From: UBA1724 sp963621575
GTDB taxonomy: Bacteria; Verrucomicrobiota; Lentisphaeria; Oligosphaerales; Oligosphaeraceae
DNA: 64,000 nucleotides
NCBI GenBank assembly: GCA_963621575.1
Contig: CAVFEH010000009.1
Coordinates: 11,966 to 75,965, forward strand
Direction of reading: 5' to 3'
Each line of letters opens with the position of its first letter. Position 1 is the stretch's first letter. The notes under the pieces are model-generated. The model was not told where the DNA came from. It saw only the letters and a list, made by a program, of their open reading frames with translations, and did not search any database. The position numbers and the translations under genes were made by a program. Positions 41,732 through 53,384 of the stretch are shown piece by piece.

Positions 41732-41766
41732 AAAAATCCCCGTCCGGATGAGCCGGGCGGGGATTT
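41732..41766 (-). terminator. Terminator of the secretin operon
   Basis: AAATCCCCG (41734-41742) pairs with CGGGGATTT (41758-41766), continued by a G-T wobble and CCGG/CCGG, with a 5-nt loop. On the minus strand five T follow the stem at 41736-41732. It lies 50 bp past the secretin stop. Confidence 0.85.
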
Positions 41767-41815
41767 CTTGCAGGCCACGGTTTTTGTGGACCATGGCCGT
41801 CCGTTTGTTCGAGGA

Positions 41816-45253
<3,438 letters not shown>

Positions 45254-45412
45254 GGACTTGCAAGTCGGCCTTGGGACCGCCGCCGGATGGCGTCAGCCCC
45301 TCCGCCTCCGTTTGGGGTGGACGAGTGGTTCTGGTTGAGTTGAATTCAAATGAGAAATGGTCAGGCCTCCCCGCCGTGGCGGAGGAGGGCGCCTGTGCGG
45401 GGTGACGCGCGG

Positions 45413-46921
45413 CTAGCGCATCACGCCCCCGCCCTGGGGCAGGGCTCCCCCCATGCCGCCCATGGCACTGCTGCCCGTGGCCTGGGTGGGAGGCATGAAA
45501 TCCTGGTTTGGCTTGTTGGCGGGATCCTGGAGGACCTGGTAGTAGGGAGTCCTGTCCAGGGGGCGGACAGTGATGGGGTCTCCCTCGGGGGCTCCGCCGG
45601 CGAAGGTCAGCTTCTGCACCCGGACGGCGGGCTCGCCGTTGGCGGAGGTCTCCAGTTCCAGCATCTGGTAGTATTCCACGGTCTCCTGGGCGTCCTCGCC
45701 GGTTCCGTAGGAGCCGCCGTAGGTGCCGCCCAGGGAGTTGCCGCGACTTGTTCCGGAGGTCATGGAAAGAGCGCTTGCGGGAGACTTGCGGAGGACAAAC
45801 TCCGTGCCGGGGGTGATGTTGAAGGAGAGCTGCATGTCGCCCTGCATCTGCGCGCCGCCCATGCCGCCCATTTGCCCCTGCATTCCCTGCGCCCCCGTCA
45901 TGCCCGGCACCTGTCCCTGCCCCTGCTGCATACCGAGGATGCCGCGGCGCGGGTTCCGACGGAGATTGGCGGCTTCTTCGGCCTCCTTGATCATTTCATC
46001 CACGGTGGTGCGCCGGACGGGTGCGCCGTAGATGTGGTTGCCCAGGTACTGGAGGACGATGGTGTAGTCGGGTTTCCGGATCTTCTCCGCGCCGGCCACG
46101 ATCACGTAGGTCTCGGTGTCGTTGGAGATGGTGATGGAGTTGTTGTCCCTGTCGAATGCGGTGAGCTTGAAGCCGTTCATCCTGGGGATCGCGGCGCCCA
46201 TCTTCACGTCGATGGCCTTGGGCTCTCCGGTGATTTCGACATTGGCCTTCCAGTCCCTGGGATTGGCGGAGCCGTTTTGCTTGATGCGGCGGAGAGTGAC
46301 GGGGATCTCCTCCTGTTCTGCGGAGGCGACGCGGAGGAGATACGCCAGGGGGGGCCTGGAGTCGGGGTCATCCATGGCGGTGCCGGCGCGGTATTCCTCG
46401 ATGTTGAGGAAGCCGTCCTGGTCGGCGTCCATCATGGCGTCGAGCGGGTATCTGTAGTGAAGGAAGGTGGTTTCCTTTTCCACGAGATCGGGGATGCCGT
46501 CCTGGTCCAGGTCATCGGTCTCGGTGGTTTCGGGTCCGATGGCTTCCTGAGTGGTGTTGCACCAGGGGCAGACATTGGCAGAGTATGGGAGAATATAGCC
46601 ACACTTGGTGTTTTTACAAATAACCAGGTTGCCTCCCTCAAGGAGCCCCGTGCGCCCGGCGCCGTTGGGGGAGACGGAGAGGTCCACCTTCGTCATGGGA
46701 TTGGCGAGGATCTCGTCGAGGGAGGGGAAGGAGGCGGTGTCGAGCTCCTCGACCATCTTGTCGCAGCGGACGATGGTCTCCGGCTGGGTGCGCTTGTTGA
46801 CGTCGGCGGTCTGTTGGCTCATCTCGTTCTGCGTCCTGGAGACGATTTGCAGGCTCATGAGAAGCAGGAGCAGGCAAATCATGAGGATCAGCTTCTCGTA
46901 ATGGCGAATGATGAAGTCCAC
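45413..46921 (-). CDS. Amuc_1099-like pilus complex protein with Cys4 cluster and calcium-type loops
   Basis: A 502-aa protein with one N-terminal membrane anchor (about 12-30: LILMICLLLLLMSLQIV). Four cysteines (C102, C107, C118, C121, as CxxxxCG and CPWC) form a zinc-ribbon-like cluster. Two acidic loops follow near 137-145 (DLDQDGIPD) and 165-173 (DADQDGFLN), of the thrombospondin type-3/EF-hand style, so calcium binding is likely. Beta-rich sequence and a Gln/Gly/Met-rich linker (MQQGQGQVPGMTG, MGGMGGAQ) occupy the rest. The position between the Amuc_1100-like and secretin genes matches Amuc_1099. The secretin gene starts 159 bp downstream. It is recognised from order and architecture, not from a database hit. 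Confidence 0.75.
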   Translation of the reverse strand: MDFIIRHYEKLILMICLLLLLMSLQIVSRTQNEMSQQTADVNKRTQPETIVRCDKMVEELDTASFPSLDEILANPMTKVDLSVSPNGAGRTGLLEGGNLVICKNTKCGYILPYSANVCPWCNTTQEAIGPETTETDDLDQDGIPDLVEKETTFLHYRYPLDAMMDADQDGFLNIEEYRAGTAMDDPDSRPPLAYLLRVASAEQEEIPVTLRRIKQNGSANPRDWKANVEITGEPKAIDVKMGAAIPRMNGFKLTAFDRDNNSITISNDTETYVIVAGAEKIRKPDYTIVLQYLGNHIYGAPVRRTTVDEMIKEAEEAANLRRNPRRGILGMQQGQGQVPGMTGAQGMQGQMGGMGGAQMQGDMQLSFNITPGTEFVLRKSPASALSMTSGTSRGNSLGGTYGGSYGTGEDAQETVEYYQMLELETSANGEPAVRVQKLTFAGGAPEGDPITVRPLDRTPYYQVLQDPANKPNQDFMPPTQATGSSAMGGMGGALPQGGGVMR

Positions 46922-46977
46922 TGTCTATCCTTCCCTGTGTTCGTTGCTGGGGTAATGGTGCGGCTGATCGCTCCTGT

Positions 46978-48105
46978 TTATTCTGCCTCGGGCGCGGCGT
47001 ATTCGATCAGATCCAGGGTGAGGTCCGCCCGGATGGAGCGGGAGGGCCGGAAGATGAAGTTGTCCTGGCGTTTGGGCTCCTCATAGACGAGCAGGGCCTC
47101 GTTGATATTGGCCAGTCCCTGGATGCCTTCCAGGCCGCCGCCCATGGCGGAGGAGAGTCCGGAGGCGGAGCGGCTGGCGCCGCGGGAGGAGGTGCCGGTA
47201 AGGCCGGTGTTCTTGGAGCTCCGGCGGCTTTCGCGTCCGGAGGAGGCCTTTTCGCTCCGGCGGCTGGTGCGGCTGGGGGACATTCCGCCCATGCCGCCCA
47301 GGGTGTTTCCGGAGGCGCCGGGTTTCTTGGCGTCGAGCTGCTGGCGGCGGACGAGTGCGATCTGGGAGTATTCCGCCGTGGCGTTCGCGCTGTTTTCGTC
47401 TTCAAGTTCGATGGCGCGCAGGAAGAAGAGGAGGTGGCGGTCCTGGAGGAGGTTGTTGACCAGCTTCTGGATCACGGCGGGGCTGGCGTAGATGGAGAGG
47501 GTGATGGGGGTGATGGTGTACCCATCGGCCTCTTCGACCTGGAGGGAGCGGGGGAAGTCCAGGTCCTCCACGCGTTTCACGCCGGCTTTTCCCAGGTGCC
47601 GGATGAGTTCCTCATAGATGGCGGCCTGGCGGAAGACGGGGAGGAAGTCCGCGCTGGTGAGGGTGGCGTTGTCCTGGTTGAGTTCGGCCAGCTTGCCGCC
47701 GAGGGTCATGCCGCAGTCGAGCTTGTAGGTCGTCAGGGCGAGAGTTGTGATCTGGCTCAGCTTCTGGTCCAGCATCTCCTGCGCGCGGGAGGAGTTCGGG
47801 GGGAGTTCGGGGCGGATGGCGAAGCGCTGGTAGAGCTCCTGGCGGTTCCTGCGGACCTGCTCTTCGGCGATCTCGCGGTTGCGTTCGGCCTGCAGCACGT
47901 TCTCCAGGACGCCGCTGCCATTCTTGCTGAGTTTCCAGCCGTCCTTGTTGACCTTGTTGAACCAGTTTTCCTGCTCCTCGATCTCCTTGACGGTCTTCTG
48001 GTATTCGTTGCGGTTCTTCACCGTGTCGGCGAGGAGGATGCCCAGCAGCACCAGGAACACCAGAGCGCAGAGAAGGATTCCCCAATGTTTTTTGATGAGA
48101 TTCAT
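46978..48105 (-). CDS. Amuc_1100-like PilN/PilO-type pilus protein
   Basis: A 375-aa protein with a single N-terminal membrane helix (about 8-27: WGILLCALVFLVLLGILLAD), then a coiled coil (ENVLQAERNREIAEEQVRRNRQEL) and two ferredoxin-like PilN/PilO-type domains (PVFRQAAIYEELIRHLGKAGVKRVEDLDF; ASPAVIQKLVNNLLQDRHLLFFLRAIEL). A Ser/Arg/Gly-rich linker of about 70 residues (SRTSRRSEKASSG) separates these from a C-terminal strand pair (FIFRPSRSIRADLTLDLIEYA). Akkermansia Amuc_1100 has the same order of parts: helix, coiled coil, two domains, low-complexity linker, final beta strand. The linker here is Ser/Arg-rich rather than Pro/Ala-rich. Upstream is the PilM-like gene (63 bp). Confidence 0.78.
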   Translation of the reverse strand: MNLIKKHWGILLCALVFLVLLGILLADTVKNRNEYQKTVKEIEEQENWFNKVNKDGWKLSKNGSGVLENVLQAERNREIAEEQVRRNRQELYQRFAIRPELPPNSSRAQEMLDQKLSQITTLALTTYKLDCGMTLGGKLAELNQDNATLTSADFLPVFRQAAIYEELIRHLGKAGVKRVEDLDFPRSLQVEEADGYTITPITLSIYASPAVIQKLVNNLLQDRHLLFFLRAIELEDENSANATAEYSQIALVRRQQLDAKKPGASGNTLGGMGGMSPSRTSRRSEKASSGRESRRSSKNTGLTGTSSRGASRSASGLSSAMGGGLEGIQGLANINEALLVYEEPKRQDNFIFRPSRSIRADLTLDLIEYAAPEAE

Positions 48106-48168
48106 TGCCGTTGGAAGGGAGGATAGGGTTTGAAGTTCTTTTCCTTGTGTGGCGTCCCGCGTTTGGTG

Positions 48169-50205
48169 CTAGAGGCCCATTCCGCCGCGTCGGCCGGTGC
48201 TGCCGCCGCTCTTGGCCTCGCTCCAGGGATACGCCTCGAGTTGCGCGTTGAACTTCACCTGGATCTGGAAGTCCACGCCATTCTCCAGGATTTCGTTCTT
48301 CTGGCGTCCGGTGATGGTGGTGTAGCCTTCCTCATTGCTGAAGAGCTGGGACTTTTTCAGGTTCCGCAGGAAGAGCAGCTCCCCGGCCTGGTCCAGGTGG
48401 CTGTCGTCCTTCTGGCGGACAATCTCGTTGCCCTCCTCGTCCAGCATGGGCTCTTCGTCCGCCACGTCCTCCTCGGTCTTTTCGGGGATCTCGAAGGGAT
48501 ACTTGGGTTCGGGGGCCAGCTCGGGGTCGCGGCTGAAGACGGGGTCGCGGGAGGTGATGGTGTGCGCCTCGATTTCCAGTCCGCCGATGGTGGTGAGGGA
48601 GGGCAGGTTGGATCCGGAGCCCATGCCCATCATGTCGTCCATGCTGCCCAGGCTCATCATGTCGCTGCTGGCGCCCATGCCGCCCAGGTTGAACATGTCG
48701 TTCATGCCGCCGCTGCTCCCGGCGCTTTCTTCCTCCACGATGCTGGTCTGCTCGACCTGCTTCACGTCGCCGAAGACGGGGCGGATGCTGTCAATCCATA
48801 CATTGTCGGGGCGCGCGCGGAAGATCTCCTCCAGGACGAGGGGCCACTGTGTGCGCTGCATAAGGAAGGCGGAGAGTTCGGTGACCTGGGACTGTGCGCT
48901 GTCCACGTTTCCGAGGGCGCCTTTCAGGTCATTGTAGGCGGGTTCGAACTTCCCGCGGGTGGTCTGGTAGGCCCCCAGCTGGGTCTTGGTCTCCTCCACG
49001 GCGCGGCGCATGCTGGTGTCGATGAGGAAGAACATGACCAGCAGGGTGAACATGGAGGCCACGAAATAGGGCTTCTTGTAGAAGAGGGACTGTTGCTGCG
49101 CCACGTCGCGGGGCAGGAGGTTGATTTCAACGGGGCAGGTCTGGGAGTATCGCAGGGCCAGGCCGACCACTTCGCTGAAGGTGTGCGCCACCTCGGAGAG
49201 CCGCTGTTTGTCAATGGAGGGATCCAGCTGGATGCAGCCCAGGGGGTTGAAATATTCCACGGGCAGGCCGAACTTCTCGGCGAAGAACTGGTCGCAATAG
49301 CTGAGGATGGTGGTGCCGCCGGTCAGATAGATTTTCACGGGGTCGCTGCCGTGCTGCTGGCTCTTGTAGATCGCGATGGAGCGGGCGATTTCGCCGTGGA
49401 TGCGCCGCATGACATTTCGGACGATCTTGGAGACGTCGGAGCTGGCCTCGGCGCCGTTCTCGTCCCCCTCGTCGGTGCGGGCCACATAGCCGTGCCGGCG
49501 CTTGAATTCCTCGGCCTCCGGCTGTCCGATGGAGAACTTCCGTGCGATCTGCTGGGTGATGGAGTGTCCGGCGATGGGGATTGTGCGCGCGTAGAAGCGG
49601 TTGCCCTCCAGGAAGAGGAGGTTGGTGGTGCGTCCGCCGATGGAGATCAGCATCACGCAGCCGTCGGCGCCCAGGCCGTTGGCGCGGGCGGCGTTGTAGC
49701 AGGCCACCTGGGCCACGTCGACCAGCTGGGGAGCCAGGCCCACGCGGCGGACCGCCTGGACGATCTGCTCTACGATGTCCTTCTTGACCACCACGGAGAG
49801 CATGTCCACGGTGTCCTGGTTCTCGTCGTCGCCGGCGATGAGCTGGAAGTCCATGCTGACCTCGTCCTGTGCGAAGGGGAGGTTTCTGGTGGCTTCGAAC
49901 TGCGCCAGCTGCCGCAGCTGCTTGCGGTCGTTGTTCAGGTTGTTCAGCTGGCTGAAGCGGATCAGCGCGGTCTGGCCGGATATGGAGAGCATGGTCCGCT
50001 GGGTATGGATGTTGGCCTCCAGCAACATCTGGCGGAGCACGCCCTCGATCACGCGAATGCGGTTTTCCTCAGAGAGCTCTTCCTCATATTCGCGGTGGGC
50101 GAAGTTGACCATCCGCATGCCGCCGGTCTGGTCGAACTCGAATTCGCTCAGCTTGATGGCGGCCGCGCCGATGTCAACGGTCAGGAATCTTTCGTTTTTT
50201 GCCAT
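48169..50205 (-). CDS. Amuc_1101-like PilM-PilN fusion protein
   Basis: A 678-aa protein. Residues 1 to about 350 are PilM: an actin-like ATPase with the phosphate motif VDIGAAAIKLSEF at the start, LISIGGRTTNLLFL, and YLTGGTTILSYCDQFFAEKFGLPVEYFNP. Then VEINLLPRDV (INLLP at 361-365), which in normal systems is the N-terminal PilM-binding peptide of PilN, is followed by a membrane helix (about 374-392, FVASMFTLLVMFFLI) and a PilN-like periplasmic domain, a Met/Gly/Ser-rich linker (about 500-540) and a C-terminal beta region. PilM and PilN are therefore one chain. It is the first gene of the locus, preceded by a promoter. Confidence 0.82.
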   Translation of the reverse strand: MAKNERFLTVDIGAAAIKLSEFEFDQTGGMRMVNFAHREYEEELSEENRIRVIEGVLRQMLLEANIHTQRTMLSISGQTALIRFSQLNNLNNDRKQLRQLAQFEATRNLPFAQDEVSMDFQLIAGDDENQDTVDMLSVVVKKDIVEQIVQAVRRVGLAPQLVDVAQVACYNAARANGLGADGCVMLISIGGRTTNLLFLEGNRFYARTIPIAGHSITQQIARKFSIGQPEAEEFKRRHGYVARTDEGDENGAEASSDVSKIVRNVMRRIHGEIARSIAIYKSQQHGSDPVKIYLTGGTTILSYCDQFFAEKFGLPVEYFNPLGCIQLDPSIDKQRLSEVAHTFSEVVGLALRYSQTCPVEINLLPRDVAQQQSLFYKKPYFVASMFTLLVMFFLIDTSMRRAVEETKTQLGAYQTTRGKFEPAYNDLKGALGNVDSAQSQVTELSAFLMQRTQWPLVLEEIFRARPDNVWIDSIRPVFGDVKQVEQTSIVEEESAGSSGGMNDMFNLGGMGASSDMMSLGSMDDMMGMGSGSNLPSLTTIGGLEIEAHTITSRDPVFSRDPELAPEPKYPFEIPEKTEEDVADEEPMLDEEGNEIVRQKDDSHLDQAGELLFLRNLKKSQLFSNEEGYTTITGRQKNEILENGVDFQIQVKFNAQLEAYPWSEAKSGGSTGRRGGMGL

Positions 50206-50308
50206 TTCTCTAAGGGGGCCGTGGGGAGTCTCTGCCCCTGGGGGAGGAAGGGGTCAGGCAGGGGCTTCGAACTTCACGCAAGGGGGGATGAAAACAGTGT
50301 TGGGCGCT

Positions 50309-50336
50309 AACATACTTTTTTTTCTTCGCAATTCAA
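50309..50336 (-). promoter_or_regulatory. Probable promoter of the pilus-like locus
   Basis: Minus strand: TTGAAT (50336-50331), 16 bp, TATGTT (50314-50309), transcript start near 50302. Eight A lie in the spacer, so the spacer is likely bent. The ribosome site of the first gene is weak (AGAG before ATG 50205). Confidence 0.5.
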
Positions 50337-50489
50337 GCCATGAGCAGCTTTTTTTCGGGCACAGTGGGAATTTTCGGGAGGGTTTTGCGGGTGTTTGATT
50401 TTTGGGGGAAGGGCGCCCTTGCGGATTCGCGGTTTTGCGAAAACGGCGCGGGGATGCCGGGGAAGTCCGGGTGTTTTTGGGGCAAAAAG

Positions 50490-50526
50490 AAAGAGGCGCC
50501 CCGCGGAATGCGGTGCGCCTCTTTTT
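50490..50526 (-). terminator. Terminator of guaB
   Basis: AAAGAGGCGC (50490-50499) pairs perfectly with GCGCCTCTTT (50515-50524); the A-rich flank gives a T run on the minus strand. It lies 65 bp beyond the guaB stop and may work both ways. Confidence 0.8.
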
Positions 50527-50591
50527 GCGATGGGTTGCCGGCGCCGTCCTGTTTTTTGGATGCGGCGCCGGGCGTTGGATTTTGCTATGGC

Positions 50592-52088
50592 TTAGGACGC
50601 GGAGTAGTTGGGGGCGTCCTTCTGCATGATGACGTTGTGGGGGTGTGCCTCCTGGAGTCCGGCGGCGCTGACCCTCCAGAAGCGCGCGTGCTGCTGGAGT
50701 TCGGGGATGGTGCGGGCGCCGAGGTAGCCCAGGGAGAAGCGGAGTCCGCCGGCGTACTGGTTGACCACCTCTCCCACGGAGCCGCGGAAGGGGATCATTC
50801 CCTCGATGCCCTGGGGGACCAGGCGGCTCTCGGAGGTCTCGGCGGAGACGCCGTAGCGTTCGCGGGAGCCCTTGCCGTGGCGCATGGCGTCCACGGATCC
50901 CATGCCGCGGTAGACCACGTATGTGCGTCCCTGGTGGAGGATGCGTTCCCCGGGGCACTCTTCGGTGCCGGCGAGGGCGGAGCCCATCATGACATTGCTG
51001 GCGCCCACGGCCAGGGCCTTGGCGATGTCGCCGGAGTGTGCGATTCCGCCATCGGCGATGATGGGGATTTCGTCCCCCACGGCCTTGTATGCGTTGTAGA
51101 TGGCGGTGAGCTGGGGGATTCCCACGCCGGCGACCACGCGGGTGGTGCAGATGGAGCCGGGGCCGATGCCCACCTTCACGGCGTCGGCGCCGCACTCGAG
51201 CATGGCGCGGGCGCCCTCCTCGGTGCAGACATTTCCGGCGATGACATCGACCTGGGGATACTGGCGCTTGATCTCGCGGACGGTCTCCATGACATTCTTG
51301 GAGTGTCCGTGGGCGGAGTCCACCACCAGGGCGTCGGTGCCCACGCCCACCAGTGCGTCAATGCGCTCGGCGTCGTAGATTCCCACGGCGGCGGCGACCC
51401 GGAGTCGGTGCTGGCTGTCGCGGTTGTAGTTGGGCTCCATCTTGTCGATGAGAGTGCGCACATCCTGGAGGCTGTAGAGCCCGGCCAGGCGGCCCTCCTT
51501 GTCCACCAGGGGCAGCTTGCCGACCTTGTTCTTGAGCATGATCTCCAGGGCCTGGTTCATGTCGGTGCCCTTTGGCGCGGTGACCAGGCTGGTGGTCATG
51601 ACGGACTCGACGGGGACGTCGTAGCTGGTCATGAACTTCTGGTCGCGGTGGGTGAACAGGCCGCAGAGGCGGTTCTCCTCGTCAAGGATGGGGAATCCGC
51701 TGAACTTGTAGTCCTTGCTGGCGCGCTCGGCGATGATCTCGTAGACCTTCTGTCCCTTGTGGAAGGTGACGGGGTTTTCGATGACGCCGTTGAGGTAGTG
51801 TTTGACGGCGGCGGCCTCGGCGGCCTGCCGTGCGGGGGTGAGGTTCTTGTGGATCACTCCGATGCCGCCCAGCTTGGCCATGGCGATGGCCATCTTGTGC
51901 TCGGTCACCGTGTCCATTGCGGCGGAGATGAAGGGGACATTCAAGCCGATGTTGCGGCTGAACTTGGAGACGGTGGATGCCTCGCCGGGGAGGAAATCCG
52001 CGTAATAGACTTCCATGGAGACGTCGTTGAAGGTCAACGCCTCATGGGGGAAGGATTCCATAAATTTGGCAATGTGCTCGTTCACCAT
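50592..52088 (-). CDS. guaB: Inosine-5'-monophosphate dehydrogenase
   Basis: It oxidises IMP to XMP, the committed step to GMP. The 498-aa protein starts at ATG 52088 (MVNEHIAKFMESFPHEALTFNDVSM). The barrel is interrupted near residues 100-230 by the paired CBS domains (VTFHKGQKVYEIIAERA; VGKLPLVDKEGRLAGLYSLQDV). The catalytic loop is VGIGPGSICTTRVVAGVGIPQL, with Cys in SICTTR; the flap region reads YVVYRGMGSVDAMRHGKGS. The length is typical. It has its own promoter overlapped by a 12-bp inverted repeat. No guaA lies nearby. Confidence 0.95.
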   Translation of the reverse strand: MVNEHIAKFMESFPHEALTFNDVSMEVYYADFLPGEASTVSKFSRNIGLNVPFISAAMDTVTEHKMAIAMAKLGGIGVIHKNLTPARQAAEAAAVKHYLNGVIENPVTFHKGQKVYEIIAERASKDYKFSGFPILDEENRLCGLFTHRDQKFMTSYDVPVESVMTTSLVTAPKGTDMNQALEIMLKNKVGKLPLVDKEGRLAGLYSLQDVRTLIDKMEPNYNRDSQHRLRVAAAVGIYDAERIDALVGVGTDALVVDSAHGHSKNVMETVREIKRQYPQVDVIAGNVCTEEGARAMLECGADAVKVGIGPGSICTTRVVAGVGIPQLTAIYNAYKAVGDEIPIIADGGIAHSGDIAKALAVGASNVMMGSALAGTEECPGERILHQGRTYVVYRGMGSVDAMRHGKGSRERYGVSAETSESRLVPQGIEGMIPFRGSVGEVVNQYAGGLRFSLGYLGARTIPELQQHARFWRVSAAGLQEAHPHNVIMQKDAPNYSAS

Positions 52089-52197
52089 AGGGGGGATTCC
52101 TCTTGCTGGGTGTGGGTGGATGTTTCTGACCCGGGCTCCGCGGCCCGCCTTCAGGCGGTGGCGCGGGAAAGATACCCGTTCGGGCCATTGCCACCAT

Positions 52198-52235
52198 ACT
52201 ATAATGGCGGGAGGCCGGTTTTTCCTCCCGCCATT
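52198..52235 (-). promoter_or_regulatory. guaB promoter with a perfect 12-bp inverted repeat at the -35
   Basis: Minus strand TATAGT at 52203-52198 is the -10. AATGGCGGGAGG (52203-52214) and CCTCCCGCCATT (52224-52235) are perfect arms with a 9-nt loop, covering the -35 region; the arm edge touches the -10. No T tract follows on either strand in the right place, so an operator is more likely than a terminator. Confidence 0.5.
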
Positions 52236-52278
52236 GGCATTTTGATGAAAGAATTGTCCGGAATTGTCCTGTCTGGCG

Positions 52279-52578
52279 CTATTCTGCGCCAAGGGCAATG
52301 GCGGCCAGGCCGACGCAGCCAAAGAGGAGGACGCATCCGGCGATGAGTGCCACCGTGAGGATGATGGTCACCTTTGCCAGATTCGCACGGCTGGGTTTGG
52401 AGTTGTCGCAGGCGTAGACGATAAGCATGATGAAATTGACGATGGGGATTGCGGTGAGAATGATCCAGATGAGCCAGTCCATCTTGGTGACGGTGGGGCT
52501 CAGTTCCTGTCCGCAGTAGTTGGCGTAGGGATGGATGACCTGGGGGCCGTTGGGGGTCTGGTTGTCGTTCTGGATCAT
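52279..52578 (-). CDS. Small two-helix membrane protein, unknown function
   Basis: A 99-aa protein not assigned to a family. It begins MIQNDNQTPNGPQVIHPYANYCGQELSP and has a hydrophilic N-terminus of about 30 residues followed by two membrane helices near 36-58 (LIWIILTAIPIVNFIMLIVYAC) and 72-95 (VTIILTVALIAGCVLLFGCVGLAAIAL). It has a good AGGAG site about 10 bases before ATG 52578. A small neutral linker (DNSKPSRANLAK) lies between the helices. It lies 35 bp after bioC on the same strand and before the guaB promoter. A zinc-ribbon-free relative of short membrane proteins near biosynthetic genes; function unknown. Confidence 0.72.
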   Translation of the reverse strand: MIQNDNQTPNGPQVIHPYANYCGQELSPTVTKMDWLIWIILTAIPIVNFIMLIVYACDNSKPSRANLAKVTIILTVALIAGCVLLFGCVGLAAIALGAE

Positions 52579-52613
52579 GGTGTCGTTTCTCCTGTGGGTG
52601 TTTGGCGGGGCCT

Positions 52614-53384
52614 CTAGGGGAGTCGTCTTGCGATTGCGAGGACGGGGTGGTATGTGAGGGAGACCTGTCCGTCGGGGAGGGGGAACTTCTCCCGGTATTG
52701 TTTTTGGAATTCCAGGAGTCTTGCGCGGGACCATGGGGGCGTGCCGTCGCCGGTGGCGGTGACTCCCGTGGCCTTCAGGTGTTTCAGGACGTCCAGGGGG
52801 GAGGGGAAAGGCAGGGTATGGAGGCCTTGTTCCAGGCGCAGGGGCCGGTAGCCTTCCTGGGCGAGCATCTCTCTCCACTGTTCCGGCGCGGGATATTCCA
52901 GCCCCCGTCCCGTGAGCTGCCGGATTTCCCGGAGGTTTTCCGGACCGAAGGTGGTGAAGGCCAGTGTTGCGCCGGGTTTCAGGGCGTCGTGGAGGCGCGC
53001 CAGGAATGCCTGTGGCTCCTTCAGCCACTGGAAGACGGCGTTTGCCAGGCAGAGATCCAGTCCCTTGGGGAGCTCCAGGGTCTCCAGGTCGCCGGCGCGG
53101 AAGTGCGCGTTGGCGCGATGCCGGTGGAAGCGCGCGCATTCCGGAACCAGGTCCACCAGGAGGAGTTCGCGGACGGAGAGCTCCTGTTCCAGCAGATCGG
53201 TGAGGATGCCGGTGCCGCAGCCGGCCTCCAGGAGGCGCGGGAAGCCGGTGCCCGCCTGCGCTTCCAGGGCGTCCAGGAGGTCGCGTGCCATCTTCGCCTG
53301 TAGGATGGCGGCGCTTCCGTAGGAGTCCAGGCTCCGGGCGAAACGCTGGCGGATGCGTGCAACGAATGGCGTGGTGTCAGGCAA
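52614..53384 (-). CDS. bioC: Malonyl-ACP O-methyltransferase
   Basis: It methylates the free carboxyl of malonyl-ACP so that fatty acid synthesis can build the pimeloyl chain for biotin. At 256 aa it is of usual length. The SAM site is LEAGCGTGILTDLL (about residues 52-65); later come LCLANAVFQWLKEPQAFLARLHDALKPGATLAF and the BioC-type KATGVTATGDGT, with the final VSLTYHPVLAIARR. It overlaps bioG by 8 bp and is the last gene of the bioF-bioG-bioC run. Demethylation is supplied by the adjacent BioG. Confidence 0.9.
   Translation of the reverse strand: MPDTTPFVARIRQRFARSLDSYGSAAILQAKMARDLLDALEAQAGTGFPRLLEAGCGTGILTDLLEQELSVRELLLVDLVPECARFHRHRANAHFRAGDLETLELPKGLDLCLANAVFQWLKEPQAFLARLHDALKPGATLAFTTFGPENLREIRQLTGRGLEYPAPEQWREMLAQEGYRPLRLEQGLHTLPFPSPLDVLKHLKATGVTATGDGTPPWSRARLLEFQKQYREKFPLPDGQVSLTYHPVLAIARRLP

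Larger units (their letters stand above)
50206..50591. other. 386-bp region between the pilus-like locus and guaB
   Basis: No gene. Moving up from the pilM start: a leader of about 97 nt, the promoter (50309-50336), then palindromes that may bind regulators, AAGGGCGCCCTT (50409-50420) and GTTTTGCGAAAAC (near 50433-50446), and last the guaB terminator (50490-50526). The plus strand is rich in T/G runs such as GGGTGTTTTTGGGG. Nothing else was recognised. Confidence 0.6.

Noticed and set aside
50340..50490. A hidden small gene or RNA between the pilus-like locus and guaB
   Set aside because: Palindromes and T/G runs are present, but no ribosome site, no start with coding character and no promoter-terminator pair in the right order.
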